Part shown: positions 24,087 to 33,087 of the stretch, in pieces | Position numbering within the stretch: position 1 is the first letter of the stretch | Layout of the letters: each line of letters starts with the position of its first letter | NCBI GenBank assembly: GCA_963709665.1 | Contig: CAVPWU010000011.1 | Span: forward strand, 62,001 to 126,000 | DNA: 64,000 nucleotides | From: DASZIT01 sp963709665 | GTDB lineage: Bacteria > Actinomycetota > Acidimicrobiia > Acidimicrobiales > RAAP-2 | Reading direction: 5' to 3' | Position numbers and translations under genes: made by a program | The notes under the pieces: generated by a model | What the model was told of the DNA's origin: nothing | What the model saw: only the letters and a program-made list of their open reading frames with translations | The model's database searches: none

Positions 24087-25278
24087 CTCACCCGTGCCGG
24101 AACCCACCGCCGCCCCCCCGTACAGCCCGCCGACCGACCCCGAGGTGCGCGACGAGATCATCGGGACCGTCCGCCGGTTCGTGGCCAGGGAGGTGATCCC
24201 GGTGGCCTCCGACCTGGAGCACGAGGACGCCTTCCCCACCGGGATCGTGGCCCAGATGCGGGAGCTCGGCCTGTTCGGGGTGACCATCCCGGAGGCCTAC
24301 GGCGGCCTGGGGCTCGACCTGCTGACCTACATCGGGATCATCGAGGAGCTGGCCTACGGGTGGATGAGCCTCACCGGCATCATCAACACCCACACCATGG
24401 CCGCCACCCTCCTGATGGCCCACGGCAGCGAGGAGCAGAAGCAGCGGTGGCTGCCGGTGATGGCGGCCGGGGACCGTCGGGGGGCCCTGTCGCTGTCGGA
24501 GCCGGACGCCGGCAGCGACACCCGGAACCTCTCGTGCCGGGCGGTCCGGGACGGCGACGAGTACGTGCTGACCGGGACCAAGGCCTGGGTGACCAACGGG
24601 GAGCGGGCCGGGATCGTGGCCCTGGCCGCCCGCACCGAGGAGGGCATCTCCGCCTTCATCGTCGAGAAGGAGCCGGGGCCGGCCTTCGAGGGGATCTCGG
24701 TCTCCAAGCACGTCGGCAAGCTCGGCTACCGGGGAGTGGAGACGGTCGAGATGGCCTACGCCGAGCACCGGATCCCGGCCGCCAACCTCATCGGCGAGGT
24801 GGGCCGGGGGCTTCCCCAGATCCTCGGGGTGCTCGAGGTGGGGCGGATCAACATCGCCTCCCGGGCGGTGGGGGTGGCGCGGGCCGCCTTCGACGCCGCC
24901 CTGGCCTACGCCCAGGACCGCCAGACGATGGGCAAGCCCATCGCCGACCACCAGGCCATCCAATTGAAGCTGGCCGACATGGCCACCCGGCTGGAGGCGG
25001 CCCGCCTGCTCACCCGCAACGCCGCCGAGCGGAAGGCCGCCGGCCTCCGGTGCGACGTGGAGGCGGGCATGGCCAAGCTGTTCGCCAGCGAGACGGCGCT
25101 CGAGCTGAGCATGGAGGCCATGCGGATCCACGGGGGGGTGGGCTACACCACCGACCTGCCGGTGGAGCGCTACTACCGGGACGCCCCGCTGATGGTCATC
25201 GGCGAGGGGACCAACGAGATCCAGCGGATCGTCATCGCCCGGGGCCTGCTGGCCCGGGCCCGGGCCGCCACCACCTGA
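24082..25278 (+). CDS. acyl-CoA dehydrogenase (single-chain type)
   Basis: This 398-residue enzyme has the full set of family motifs: GALSLSEPDAGSDTRNLSCR (FAD and substrate), LTGTKAWVTNGERAGIVAL, RQTMGKPIADHQAIQLKLAD, AMRIHGGVGYTTDLPVERYY and the catalytic GEGTNEIQRIVIARGLL with its Glu intact. It is a normal homotetrameric type that introduces the alpha,beta double bond into an acyl-CoA. An AGGAG site is placed 6 bp before the ATG. It may process the shortened acyl-CoA left by the divergent operon. Confidence 0.92.
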   Translation: MFSPVPEPTAAPPYSPPTDPEVRDEIIGTVRRFVAREVIPVASDLEHEDAFPTGIVAQMRELGLFGVTIPEAYGGLGLDLLTYIGIIEELAYGWMSLTGIINTHTMAATLLMAHGSEEQKQRWLPVMAAGDRRGALSLSEPDAGSDTRNLSCRAVRDGDEYVLTGTKAWVTNGERAGIVALAARTEEGISAFIVEKEPGPAFEGISVSKHVGKLGYRGVETVEMAYAEHRIPAANLIGEVGRGLPQILGVLEVGRINIASRAVGVARAAFDAALAYAQDRQTMGKPIADHQAIQLKLADMATRLEAARLLTRNAAERKAAGLRCDVEAGMAKLFASETALELSMEAMRIHGGVGYTTDLPVERYYRDAPLMVIGEGTNEIQRIVIARGLLARARAATT

Positions 25279-25285
25279 GCGGCCG

Positions 25286-25305
25286 CCGGGGGCCTAGCCC
25301 CCCGG
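25286..25305. terminator. stem-loop between convergent genes
   Basis: GGGGGC-CTA-GCCCCC with flanking CC/GG forms a tight GC hairpin just after the dehydrogenase stop. The loop is the TAG stop codon of the opposite CoA transferase, so it could serve both directions. Confidence 0.55.
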
Positions 25306-26487
25306 GGCGTCGTCCCGCTCGGCCAGCTCCTTGACCAGCTCGGCGGTGTGCTCCCCGAGCAAGGGCACGCCGACCGTCGGGTCGTGCACCACGTCGGAGA
25401 AGCTGACCGGCCCGTTGACCGACCGCAGGGCCCCGCCCTCCACCTCGACGATGCCGTCGTTGGCCAGCAGCTGGGGGTCGGCCACCACCTCGGCCGGGGT
25501 CTGGGCCACCGCCCACCAGGCGTCCTCCCGGTCGAACGCCTCGGCCCACTGGTCGAGGGTGCGTTGGGCGATGATCTCGTCGAGCAGGGCGATGACCTCC
25601 CGACGGTTCTTCCGGATGGCCCGGGCGTCGGCGAACCGCGGGTCGTCGAGGAGCTCGGGCCGGCCCAGGGCCCGGAGGACCGGGCCGATGTGGCGATCGG
25701 CCTCGAGGCCGGTGATGAAGAACCACCGCCCGTCGGACGCCCGGTAGGGGTTCATCAGCGGTGACTGGTTGCGGTCCCGGGGCTCGGCCGCCGACACCTT
25801 GCCCAGCCCCATCTGGAGCCCGAGGTCCCAGCCGAGGACGTAGGTGCCGGTGCGCAGCAGGGACACCTCGACCACCCGGCCCACCCCGGTCTGCTGCTGC
25901 TCGAGGACGGCGGCCAGGATCCCGGCGGCGGCGGCCAGGCCGGTGATGTGGTCCCCCACGGCGCCGCGGGCGTTGAGCGGGCTGCCCTCGCCGTCGGCCA
26001 TCTGCATGGCCAGGCCGGACCGGGCCCAGAAGGCGCCGATGTCGTAGCTGGGCCGGTTGCGCTCCTCCCCCCGGAGGCCGTACCCGCTGATGCTGCAGTA
26101 GACCAGCCGGGGGTGGCGGGCCACGGTGGCGTACGGCTCCAGGCCCAGCTTGTCCAGGGCGTCGGGACGCAGGTTGCTGGCGAACACGTCGGCGCTGGCG
26201 AGGAGGTCCTCGAGGGTCTGGCGGTCGGCCTCCTCCCGGAGGTTCAGGACCACGCTCCGCTTGCCCCGGTTGTCGAGGGCGAAGGCGGGGTTGGGAAGGT
26301 CGCCGGCGATGCCGATGGAGCCGAACACGTTGCGCATCGGGTCACCGCTCGGCGACTCGATCTTGATGACCTCGGCGCCCCAGTCGGCGAGGAGGGCGGT
26401 GGCCGACGGGGCGGCCACCCACACCCCGAGCTCCACCACCCGGAGGTCCGCGAAGGAGGAGAGCCCGTGCGGGCGGTCGTCGCTCAT
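25294..26487 (-). CDS. CaiB/BaiF family (type III) CoA transferase
   Basis: The 397-residue protein begins DLRVVELGVWVAAPSATALL and ADWGAEVIKIESPSGDPMR, the standard N-terminus of family III CoA transferases, followed by DNRGKRSVVLNLR. The nucleophilic Asp is in GAVGDHITGLAAAAGILAA. VVEVSLLRTGTYVLGWDLGL and NPYRASDGRWFFI match the family. It moves CoA between carboxylic acids, here probably between a pathway intermediate and an acyl donor. Its ATG overlaps the preceding ligase-like gene stop (ATGA), forming an amidohydrolase-ligase-transferase operon. Confidence 0.9.
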   Translation of the reverse strand: MSDDRPHGLSSFADLRVVELGVWVAAPSATALLADWGAEVIKIESPSGDPMRNVFGSIGIAGDLPNPAFALDNRGKRSVVLNLREEADRQTLEDLLASADVFASNLRPDALDKLGLEPYATVARHPRLVYCSISGYGLRGEERNRPSYDIGAFWARSGLAMQMADGEGSPLNARGAVGDHITGLAAAAGILAAVLEQQQTGVGRVVEVSLLRTGTYVLGWDLGLQMGLGKVSAAEPRDRNQSPLMNPYRASDGRWFFITGLEADRHIGPVLRALGRPELLDDPRFADARAIRKNRREVIALLDEIIAQRTLDQWAEAFDREDAWWAVAQTPAEVVADPQLLANDGIVEVEGGALRSVNGPVSFSDVVHDPTVGVPLLGEHTAELVKELAERDDAPGG

Positions 26488-28084
26488 GCCGGGGTCGCCG
26501 AGCGGCCGGCGGCCCGGGCCCGCAGCTCCTCCTTGACCACCTTGCCGGTGGCGTTCACCGGCAGCTCGTCGACCAGTTCGACCGCCCGGGGCGCCTTGTA
26601 GTTGGCCATCTCCCGGCGGCTCCACGCCACGATCTCGTCCCCGCTCACCCCGGTGCCGGGCTCGGGGACCACGAAGGCCATCCCCACCTCGCCGAGCCGC
26701 TCGTCGGGGATGCCGATGACCGCCACCTGCCGGATCCCCGGGTGCCGCAGCAGCGCGTTCTCGATCTCGGCAGGGTAGGCGTTGAACCCACCGACGATGT
26801 ACATGTCCTTGGACCGACCCACGATCCGGAGGTAGCCGGCGTCGTCCACCACCCCGAGGTCGCCGGTGTGCAGCCACCCGTCGGGCGACAGCGCCTGGGC
26901 GGTGGCCTCGGGATCGTCGAGGTAGTGGGACATGATGCTCCCCCCCGCAGGAGGACCTCGCCGGCCTCACCGGTCGGCAGGTCGGCCCCCTCGGTGTCGA
27001 CGATGCGGAGCTCGAACCCCGGGCGGGGGCGTCCCACCGTGGTGGCGATGGTCTCCACGTCGTCCTGCGGCGAGGTGGCCGCCGCCGTCCCCCCCTCGGT
27101 CAGCCCGTAGCCGGTGATGACCACGGAGAAGGAGAGCTCGGCGTCCACCCGTCGGATCAGCTCCACCGGGATGTCGGCGGCGCCGGTCACCGCCACCCGC
27201 AGGGTGGAGAGGTCGTGGAGGTGGCGGTCGGGGTGGTCGAGGATCCCCTGGTAGAGGGTGGGGGCCCCGGGCAGCACGGTGATCCCCTCGGCGGCCACCA
27301 CCGCCAGCAGGCGGTCGACGTCGAACACCGCCAGCGGGAACATGGTGGCGCCGGCCGACACCGAGGCGAGGATGCCCGCCTTCAGCCCGAACATGTGGAA
27401 GTAGGGGTTGACCATCAGGTACCGGTCGCCGGCGGTCAGGCCGGTCATCGCCACCCAGTCGGTGGCCACCTGCAGGGTCCTCCCGTGGGTCTGGACCACG
27501 CCCTTGGGAACCCCGGTGGTGCCGGAGGTGAAGAGGATGTCGGAGGGGTCGTCGGCCCCGACGGCCGCCGCCCGCCGGCGGGCCTCGTCCCCGGCCTCCG
27601 GGGTGGCTCGGGCCAGGAAGTCGCCCCACGACGTGGCGCCGGGGACCGTGGGTCCGTGGGCCACCACGATGTCGGCCAGGTCCGGGAGGTCGACGGCGGC
27701 CTCCCCCAGCATGGCCACGTAGTCGGCGCCCAGGAAGTCGGTCACCGTCACCAGCAGCCGGGCCCGGCTCCGGGACAGGATCTCGGCGGCCTCGGCCCCC
27801 TTGAACCGGGTGTTGACGGGGACGAGCACCGCCCCGGCCTCGAAGAGGCCCAGCACGGCGACGATCCACTCGGCGGAGTTGAACGCCCAGATGGCCACCC
27901 GGTCGCCCGGCTCGACCCCCGAGGCCACCAGGGACGCCGCGAAGCGGCGGGCCTCCTCGACCAGTTCGGCGTAGGTGAGGCGGGTGTCCCCGTCGACGAC
28001 GGCCGGATCCGATCCGAACCGCTCGGCCGAGTCCGCCACCATGGCGGGGATGCTGGCCCACCCGCCGGCGGGGGTCGAGGTCAT
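26484..28084 (-). pseudogene. AMP-forming acyl-CoA ligase, broken by a one-base deletion in a G run
   Basis: From the ATG at 28084 the frame shows ILFTSGTTGVPKGVVQTHGR, PYFHMFGLKAGILA, VITGYGLTEGGTA and GRPRPGFELRIVDTEG, ending normal sequence at GEVLLRGG. Beyond the run of seven G (26940-26946, read as C on the plus strand) the frame becomes nonsense. A second frame then continues with IMSHYLDDPEATAQALSPDG, WLHTGDLG, SKDMYIVGGFNAYPAEIE and the Lys motif LPVNATGKVVKEEL, stopping at 26484. One added G restores a 533-residue enzyme resembling FadD3-type ligases. Homopolymer length error or true loss cannot be separated here. Both ends overlap neighbours by ATGA, as in an intact operon. Confidence 0.85.
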
Positions 28085-29280
28085 CCCCGGACGATGGCGT
28101 CTTCGATGTTCATGAGACGGGCCAGGTTCCCACCCATGATCTTCCGCACCGACTCCTCGGGGAGGCCGTGCAGCTCCTGGATGTAGCTGGCCGGGTCGGC
28201 CAGCCCCTCGGGGTGGGGGAAGTCGGAGCCGAACAGGACGTTGTCCACGCCGACCAGGTCGGCCAGGGCTCCCAGGTCCTCCTCCCAGAACGGGCTGATG
28301 GCGATGTTCCGCTTCATGACCACCACCGGGTCCTCGAGGAAGTCCTGCGGCATCTTTTTGTAGATGTCGGCGAAGTTGGCCAGCAGGGGGGCGACCCAGC
28401 TGCTGCCGTTCTCGATCACCGCCACCTTCAGGGCCGGGAACCGGGAGAGGGCGCCGTGACAGATCAGGGCGGTCACCGCGTCCTCGATCGGCCGCCACGC
28501 CGACATCATCCGGAAGGCCTGGGGCTGGAAGGGGAGCATCTCGCTGTCGCTGCCCATCCAGTCGTTGGCGTACCGCTCGTACCCGCTGTCGGAGGAGTGC
28601 ATGGCCACCAGGATGTCGTGCTCCACCACCTTCTCCCAGAAGGGGTCGAACTCCGGCAGGCCGAAGGAGCGGGGGCCGCGGAAGCCCGGCACCGGCGCCG
28701 GCCGGATCAGCACCGCCTTGGCACCGCGCTCCACCACCCACTCGAGCTCCTCGATGGCCCGGTCCACGATGGGCAGCGTGATGACCGGCGTGGAGAAGAT
28801 CCGGTTCTCGTAGTTGAACTGCCACGTCTCGTAGATCCACTCGTTCAGGGCGTGGACCACGGCGTGGATGGCCTCGGGGGCGTCGCGGAGCCGCTCCTCC
28901 ACCAGGCTGGCCAGGGTGGGGAACATCAAGGCCCGGTCGATGCCCTGCTCGTCCATCAGCTGCGCCCGGGGGCCCGGCTCCCGGAAGGCGGGGATGGCCC
29001 GCATGGGCTCGCCGAAGATCTCGCGGCGGCTCTTCCCCTCCGGGTTGCCCTTCCGGAAGTAGTCCTCCTGGGCGCCGGGCCGGGCCACCACGTCGAAGGT
29101 GGGGTTGGGGATGTACTCGCTGATCTGGCCCCGCACGACGATCTTGGTGCGGCCCCGCACGTCGACGTAGTCGATGACCCCCCGATAGGCGTCGGGGAGG
29201 AACTTGGTCAGCGAGTCCCTGGTCTCGTACAGGTGGTTGTCGGCATCGAAGACCGGGATGTCCAGCGCGGGTGTCGCCAT
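28081..29280 (-). CDS. amidohydrolase-2 family protein (metal-dependent hydrolase or decarboxylase)
   Basis: The 399-residue protein opens with PVFDADNHLYETRD, where Asp-x-Asp-x-x-His is the amidohydrolase-2 metal motif. Further ligands are plausible in VAMHSSDSGYERYAN, ICHGALSRFPALKVAVIENG and FGSDFPHPEGLADP. This family includes ACMS decarboxylase and many enzymes of steroid and aromatic degradation, which hydrolyse C-C or C-N bonds or decarboxylate. GGGGAGG precedes the ATG. It leads an operon with the ligase and CoA transferase. The upstream gap contains AT-rich repeats. Confidence 0.88.
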   Translation of the reverse strand: MATPALDIPVFDADNHLYETRDSLTKFLPDAYRGVIDYVDVRGRTKIVVRGQISEYIPNPTFDVVARPGAQEDYFRKGNPEGKSRREIFGEPMRAIPAFREPGPRAQLMDEQGIDRALMFPTLASLVEERLRDAPEAIHAVVHALNEWIYETWQFNYENRIFSTPVITLPIVDRAIEELEWVVERGAKAVLIRPAPVPGFRGPRSFGLPEFDPFWEKVVEHDILVAMHSSDSGYERYANDWMGSDSEMLPFQPQAFRMMSAWRPIEDAVTALICHGALSRFPALKVAVIENGSSWVAPLLANFADIYKKMPQDFLEDPVVVMKRNIAISPFWEEDLGALADLVGVDNVLFGSDFPHPEGLADPASYIQELHGLPEESVRKIMGGNLARLMNIEDAIVRG

Positions 29281-29315
29281 GTGCCCTCCCCTAGTTGGTG
29301 CGAGATCGTCGTGAG

Positions 29316-29346
29316 AACGGTGTTGTTATCTAAAGAGAGTACCGTT
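29316..29346. promoter_or_regulatory. operator-like inverted repeat upstream of amidohydrolase operon
   Basis: AACGGT and ACCGTT are 19 bp apart and enclose the AT-rich string TGTTGTTATCTAAAGAGAG. The element lies 36 bp upstream of the amidohydrolase start. The enclosed TCTAAAGAGA resembles the TCTCTAAAAAGAGA repeat at 6948, so one regulator may act at both. Confidence 0.4.
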
Positions 29347-29488
29347 GTTGGACCCTCGGTGCCACCGGTCCTCCGGCACCCGGACGGTGGCCCCGCCGGT
29401 GGCGGCGGGAGGTGCCGCCGGGCGACCTGACCCGACGGGAGCGCGCTCCCGCTCGTCGGGCAGGAACGCGAGAATCTACTTCTTGAGG

Positions 29489-29494
29489 TAAAAT
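29489..29494 (+). promoter_or_regulatory. candidate -10 element for the aldehyde dehydrogenase gene
   Basis: TAAAAT lies 53 bp before the GTG start in the only AT-rich run of the leader. No good -35 is visible at 17 bp, so this is tentative. Confidence 0.3.
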
Positions 29495-29546
29495 AACGTG
29501 CGTTCCGGCCGACCTACTGGGGGCAGCCGGCGTCCCAGGGGGTCCG

Positions 29547-31004
29547 GTGGCAGGTCCAGACCAGAAGCGTCTGTTCGTAGGGGGTGCCTGGGCGGCGCCC
29601 AGCACCGATGAGGTCATCGACGTCGTCTCGCCCCACACCGAGGGCGTGATCGCCTCCACCGCCGCCGCCGGTCCCGAGGACGTCGACCGGGCGGTCACCG
29701 CCGCCCGCCACGCCTTCGACGAGGGACCGTGGCCCCGGCTCGATCCCGCCGAGCGGATCGACGCCGTCCGCCGGCTGGCGGCGCTGTACGGCGCCCGTCG
29801 CAAGGAGATGGCCGAGCTGATCACCTCCGAGATGGGCTCACCCATCTCGTTCTCCAAGTTCGCCCAGGCCACCCTGCCGGCCATGCTGATGACCGGCCTG
29901 GCCGACATCGCCGAGCAGGTGGAGTGGGAGGCCTGGCGCCCCGGCCTCTACGGCGAGGACATCATCGTCCGCCGGGAGCCGGCCGGCGTGGTGGCGGCCA
30001 TCGTCCCCTGGAACATGCCGCAGTTCCTGATCGCCGGGAAGCTGGTGCCGGCCCTGCTGGCCGGCTGCCCGATCATCGTCAAGCCGGCCCCCGAGACCCC
30101 GCTCGACGCCCTGCTGCTGGCCGAGCTGGTGGAGGAGCTCGGCCTCCCCCCCGGGGTGGTCAGCGTGCTGCCGGGCGGCCGCCAGCTGGGCGAGTACCTG
30201 GTCGGCCACCCGGGCGTCGACAAGGTGTCCTTCACCGGCTCCACCGCCGCCGGGCGCCAGGTGGCCGCCAGCTGCGGGTCGCAGCTGAAGCGGGCCAGCC
30301 TCGAGCTCGGCGGCAAGTCGGCGGCCATCGTGCTGGACGACGCCGACCCGGCGGCGGTGGCCGCCGGGGTCCGGGTGGCCGGGCTGATGAACAGCGGCCA
30401 GGCCTGCGTGGCCCAGACCCGGGTGCTGGTGCCGGAGGGGCGGGCCGCCGAGTTCACCGACGCCCTGGCCACGATGGTCGAGGAGGTCCCGGTCGGCGAC
30501 CCCGGCGAGCGGGGGACGGAGATCGGCCCGCTGGTGGCCCGCCGCCAGCAGGAGCGGGTGCTCGGCTTCATCGACGCCGGGAGCCGGGACGGGGCCAAGC
30601 TGGTGGTCGGGGGCACCGGGCTCCCCGACGGGGTCGACCGCGGGTGGTACGTGCGCCCCACCCTGTTCGCCGACGTCGACAACGACATGGCCATCGCCCG
30701 GGAGGAGATCTTCGGGCCGGTGCTGTCGGTGATCCCCTACCGCCACCAGGCTGACGCCGTCCGGATCGCCAACGACTCGGAGTACGGGCTCTCCGGGTCG
30801 GTCTGGACCGCCGACGCCGAGCGGGGGATGGCGGTGGCCCGGGGGGTCCGGACCGGATCCTTCGGTGTCAACCAGCCGTACAGCATGGATCCGGCGGCCC
30901 CGTTCGGGGGCATGAAGGCCAGCGGGATCGGGCGGGAGCTCGGACGGGAGGGCCTCGACGGCTACCTCGAGCTCAAGGCCATCTCGGTGGCGCCGGCCAG
31001 TTGA
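29547..31004 (+). CDS. NAD(P)-dependent aldehyde dehydrogenase
   Basis: A GTG at 29547 begins a 485-residue member of the aldehyde dehydrogenase superfamily. The conserved set is present: AAIVPWNMPQFLIAGKLVPA, IVKPAPETPLDALLLAEL, VSFTGSTAAGRQVAA, catalytic Glu in LELGGKSAAIVL, nucleophile Cys in NSGQACVAQTRVLVPE, and EEIFGPVLSVIPY. It oxidises an aldehyde to an acid. With the P450 and SDR genes just downstream it could finish terminal oxidation of an alkyl or terpenoid side chain (hydroxylation, alcohol to aldehyde, aldehyde to acid), giving the acid the ligases activate. That order is inference from context. Confidence 0.92.
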   Translation: MAGPDQKRLFVGGAWAAPSTDEVIDVVSPHTEGVIASTAAAGPEDVDRAVTAARHAFDEGPWPRLDPAERIDAVRRLAALYGARRKEMAELITSEMGSPISFSKFAQATLPAMLMTGLADIAEQVEWEAWRPGLYGEDIIVRREPAGVVAAIVPWNMPQFLIAGKLVPALLAGCPIIVKPAPETPLDALLLAELVEELGLPPGVVSVLPGGRQLGEYLVGHPGVDKVSFTGSTAAGRQVAASCGSQLKRASLELGGKSAAIVLDDADPAAVAAGVRVAGLMNSGQACVAQTRVLVPEGRAAEFTDALATMVEEVPVGDPGERGTEIGPLVARRQQERVLGFIDAGSRDGAKLVVGGTGLPDGVDRGWYVRPTLFADVDNDMAIAREEIFGPVLSVIPYRHQADAVRIANDSEYGLSGSVWTADAERGMAVARGVRTGSFGVNQPYSMDPAAPFGGMKASGIGRELGREGLDGYLELKAISVAPAS

Positions 31005-31057
31005 CGTCGTAACATGACCTGTTCACGGGCGGCCGCCGCCCCGTACAAAGGACCGCG

Positions 31058-32257
31058 ATGACATCCATCGAATCTGACGTGTACTACGACCCCTACGACT
31101 TCGAGATCGACTCGAACCCGTACCCGATCTGGAAACGGCTGCGGGACGAGGCACCGCTCTACTACAACGAGAAGTACAACTTCTTCGCCCTCAGCCGCTT
31201 CGCCGACGTGGAGAAGGGCCTCCTGGACTGGCAGTCGTACAGCTCCGCCAAGGGGACCCTGATCGAACTGATCCAGAGCGGCATGGAGATCCCGCCCGGT
31301 TCCATCATCTTCGAGGACCCGCCCGACCACAACCTCCACCGGGGCCTGCTGTCCCGGGTCTTCACCCCCCGCAAGATGAACGCCATCGAGCCCAAGGTGC
31401 GGGAGTTCTGTGCCCGGAGCCTCGACCCGCTGGTGGGCTCCGGCGGCTTCGACTTCATCGCCGACCTCGGCGCCCAGATGCCCATGCGGACCATCGGCAT
31501 GCTGCTGGGCATCCCGGAGGGGGACCAGGAGGCCATCCGGGACAGCATCGACTCCGGCCTCCGGCTCGAGGAGGGCAAGCCGCCGACCTTCGAGGACTTC
31601 GACGTCGCCAGCCAGTCCATCGCCTTCGACGAGTACATCACCTGGCGGGCCGATCATCCCTCCGACGACCTGATGACCGAGCTGCTGCAGGCGGAGTTCG
31701 AGGACGAGACCGGCACCACCCGCAACCTGACCCACACCGAGGTGGTCAACGTGGTCAACCTCCTGGCCGCCGCCGGCAACGAGACCACCACCCGGCTGAT
31801 CGGCTGGACGGGCAAGGTCCTGGCCGAGCACCCCGAGGAGCGGGCCAAGCTGGTGGAGGACCGCAGCCTGGTCCCCAACGCCATCGAGGAGCTGCTCCGG
31901 TTCGAGCCGCCGTCGCCGATCCAGGCCCGGTACGTCACCCACGATGTCGAGCACCACGGCCAGACGGTGCCGGAGGGCAGCACCATCGTGCTGCTCAACG
32001 CCTCGGGCAACCGGGACGAGCGGGAGTTCCAGGACCCCGACCGGTTCGACGTCACCCGGAAGATCAACCACCACCTGTCGTTCGGCTACAGCCTCCACTT
32101 CTGCCTGGGGGCGGCGCTGGCCCGGCTGGAGGGTCGGGTGGCCCTCGACGAGGTGCTGCAGCGCTGGCCCACCTGGGACGTCGACTGGGAGAACGCCAAG
32201 CAGGCCCGGACCTCGACCGTACGCGGGTGGGAGCGCCTGCCGGTCATCACCCCCTGA
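31058..32257 (+). CDS. cytochrome P450
   Basis: The 399-residue product has the I-helix oxygen-binding motif AAAGNETTTRLIGW, the K-helix ExxR in AIEELLRFEPPSPIQ and the heme loop SFGYSLHFCLGAALARLEG with Cys349 as the iron ligand. No membrane anchor is present, as in soluble bacterial class I enzymes that need ferredoxin and reductase; none is encoded nearby. The start ATG at 31058 follows an AAAGGA site. It lies 53 bp after the aldehyde dehydrogenase stop and 43 bp before an SDR, so the three are likely cotranscribed. Substrate unknown; a hydrophobic acid, steroid or terpene is plausible from the company it keeps. Confidence 0.95.
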   Translation: MTSIESDVYYDPYDFEIDSNPYPIWKRLRDEAPLYYNEKYNFFALSRFADVEKGLLDWQSYSSAKGTLIELIQSGMEIPPGSIIFEDPPDHNLHRGLLSRVFTPRKMNAIEPKVREFCARSLDPLVGSGGFDFIADLGAQMPMRTIGMLLGIPEGDQEAIRDSIDSGLRLEEGKPPTFEDFDVASQSIAFDEYITWRADHPSDDLMTELLQAEFEDETGTTRNLTHTEVVNVVNLLAAAGNETTTRLIGWTGKVLAEHPEERAKLVEDRSLVPNAIEELLRFEPPSPIQARYVTHDVEHHGQTVPEGSTIVLLNASGNRDEREFQDPDRFDVTRKINHHLSFGYSLHFCLGAALARLEGRVALDEVLQRWPTWDVDWENAKQARTSTVRGWERLPVITP

Positions 32258-32300
32258 ACGACTTCGTGGCCGGACCCCGGTCGGACAAAGGACGGTACCC

Positions 32301-33047
32301 GTGAGAACTGTGGTGGTCGGAGCATCGAGCGGACTGGGACGGTGCATCGCCGCCGGCCTCGGATCCCGCGGGGACCAGGTGGCCCTGCTGGCCCGCCGGA
32401 AGGACCGCCTCGACGAGGCGGCCAAGGAGGCGGGGCCCCATGCGGTGCCCGTCGTCTGCGACGTCACCGACGAGACGTCGGCCCGGAACGCCATCGATCA
32501 GGCGGCCCGGGAGCTCGGCGGCATCGACGCCGTGGTCTACGCCACCGGGATCGGCCTGCTCCGACGGCTGGCCGATGTGACCGCCGACGACTGGCGCCGG
32601 ATGTTCGACACCAACGTGATCGGGGCGGCCCTGATCACCGCCGCCGCCCTCCCCTACCTCACCGAGTCGCAGGGCACCGCCGCCTACCTGTCGTCGATCA
32701 GCTCGTCGCTGACCCCGCCCTGGCCGGGGCTCGGGTCCTACGCGGTGAGCAAGGCCGCCCTCAACAAGCTGGTGGAGGCGTGGCGGGCCGAGCACCCCTC
32801 CATCGGCTTCACCCTGGTCACGGTGGGCGACTGCGCCGGGGGCGAAGGTGACTCGATGACCGGGTTCGCCAACGACTGGGACCTCGAGCTGGCCATGGAG
32901 ATGCATCCGATCTGGGTCAGCCGGGCGTACATGGCCGGGGCGCTGATCGAGGTGGAGGAGGTGGTCTCCGCCGTCCACCGGGTGCTGCAGTGCGGCGCCG
33001 GCGCCACCATACCGTCCATCGTGGTGACGCCCCGGCACGTCGGCTGA
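32301..33047 (+). CDS. short-chain dehydrogenase/reductase (SDR)
   Basis: The GTG at 32301 has an AAAGGA site and gives 248 residues beginning RTVVVGASSGLGRCIAAGL, the SDR TGxxxGxG variant (VGASSGLG). The catalytic Ser lies in YLSSISSSLTPPW and the Tyr-x3-Lys in SYAVSKAALNKL. NTNVIG replaces the usual NNAG-type strand, a common variation. It oxidises an alcohol or reduces a ketone; after the P450 it could act on the hydroxylated product. The 3' end faces another SDR gene. Confidence 0.88.
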   Translation: MRTVVVGASSGLGRCIAAGLGSRGDQVALLARRKDRLDEAAKEAGPHAVPVVCDVTDETSARNAIDQAARELGGIDAVVYATGIGLLRRLADVTADDWRRMFDTNVIGAALITAAALPYLTESQGTAAYLSSISSSLTPPWPGLGSYAVSKAALNKLVEAWRAEHPSIGFTLVTVGDCAGGEGDSMTGFANDWDLELAMEMHPIWVSRAYMAGALIEVEEVVSAVHRVLQCGAGATIPSIVVTPRHVG

Positions 33048-33062
33048 CCCCCGCCGGGTCGG

Positions 33063-33081
33063 GCCGACGGCGCCGGTCGGC
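33063..33081. terminator. stem-loop between convergent SDR genes
   Basis: GCCGAC pairs with GTCGGC around a 7-base loop in the 40-bp gap between two convergent genes. There is no T tract. Confidence 0.45.
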
Positions 33082-33087
33082 GCCGGA

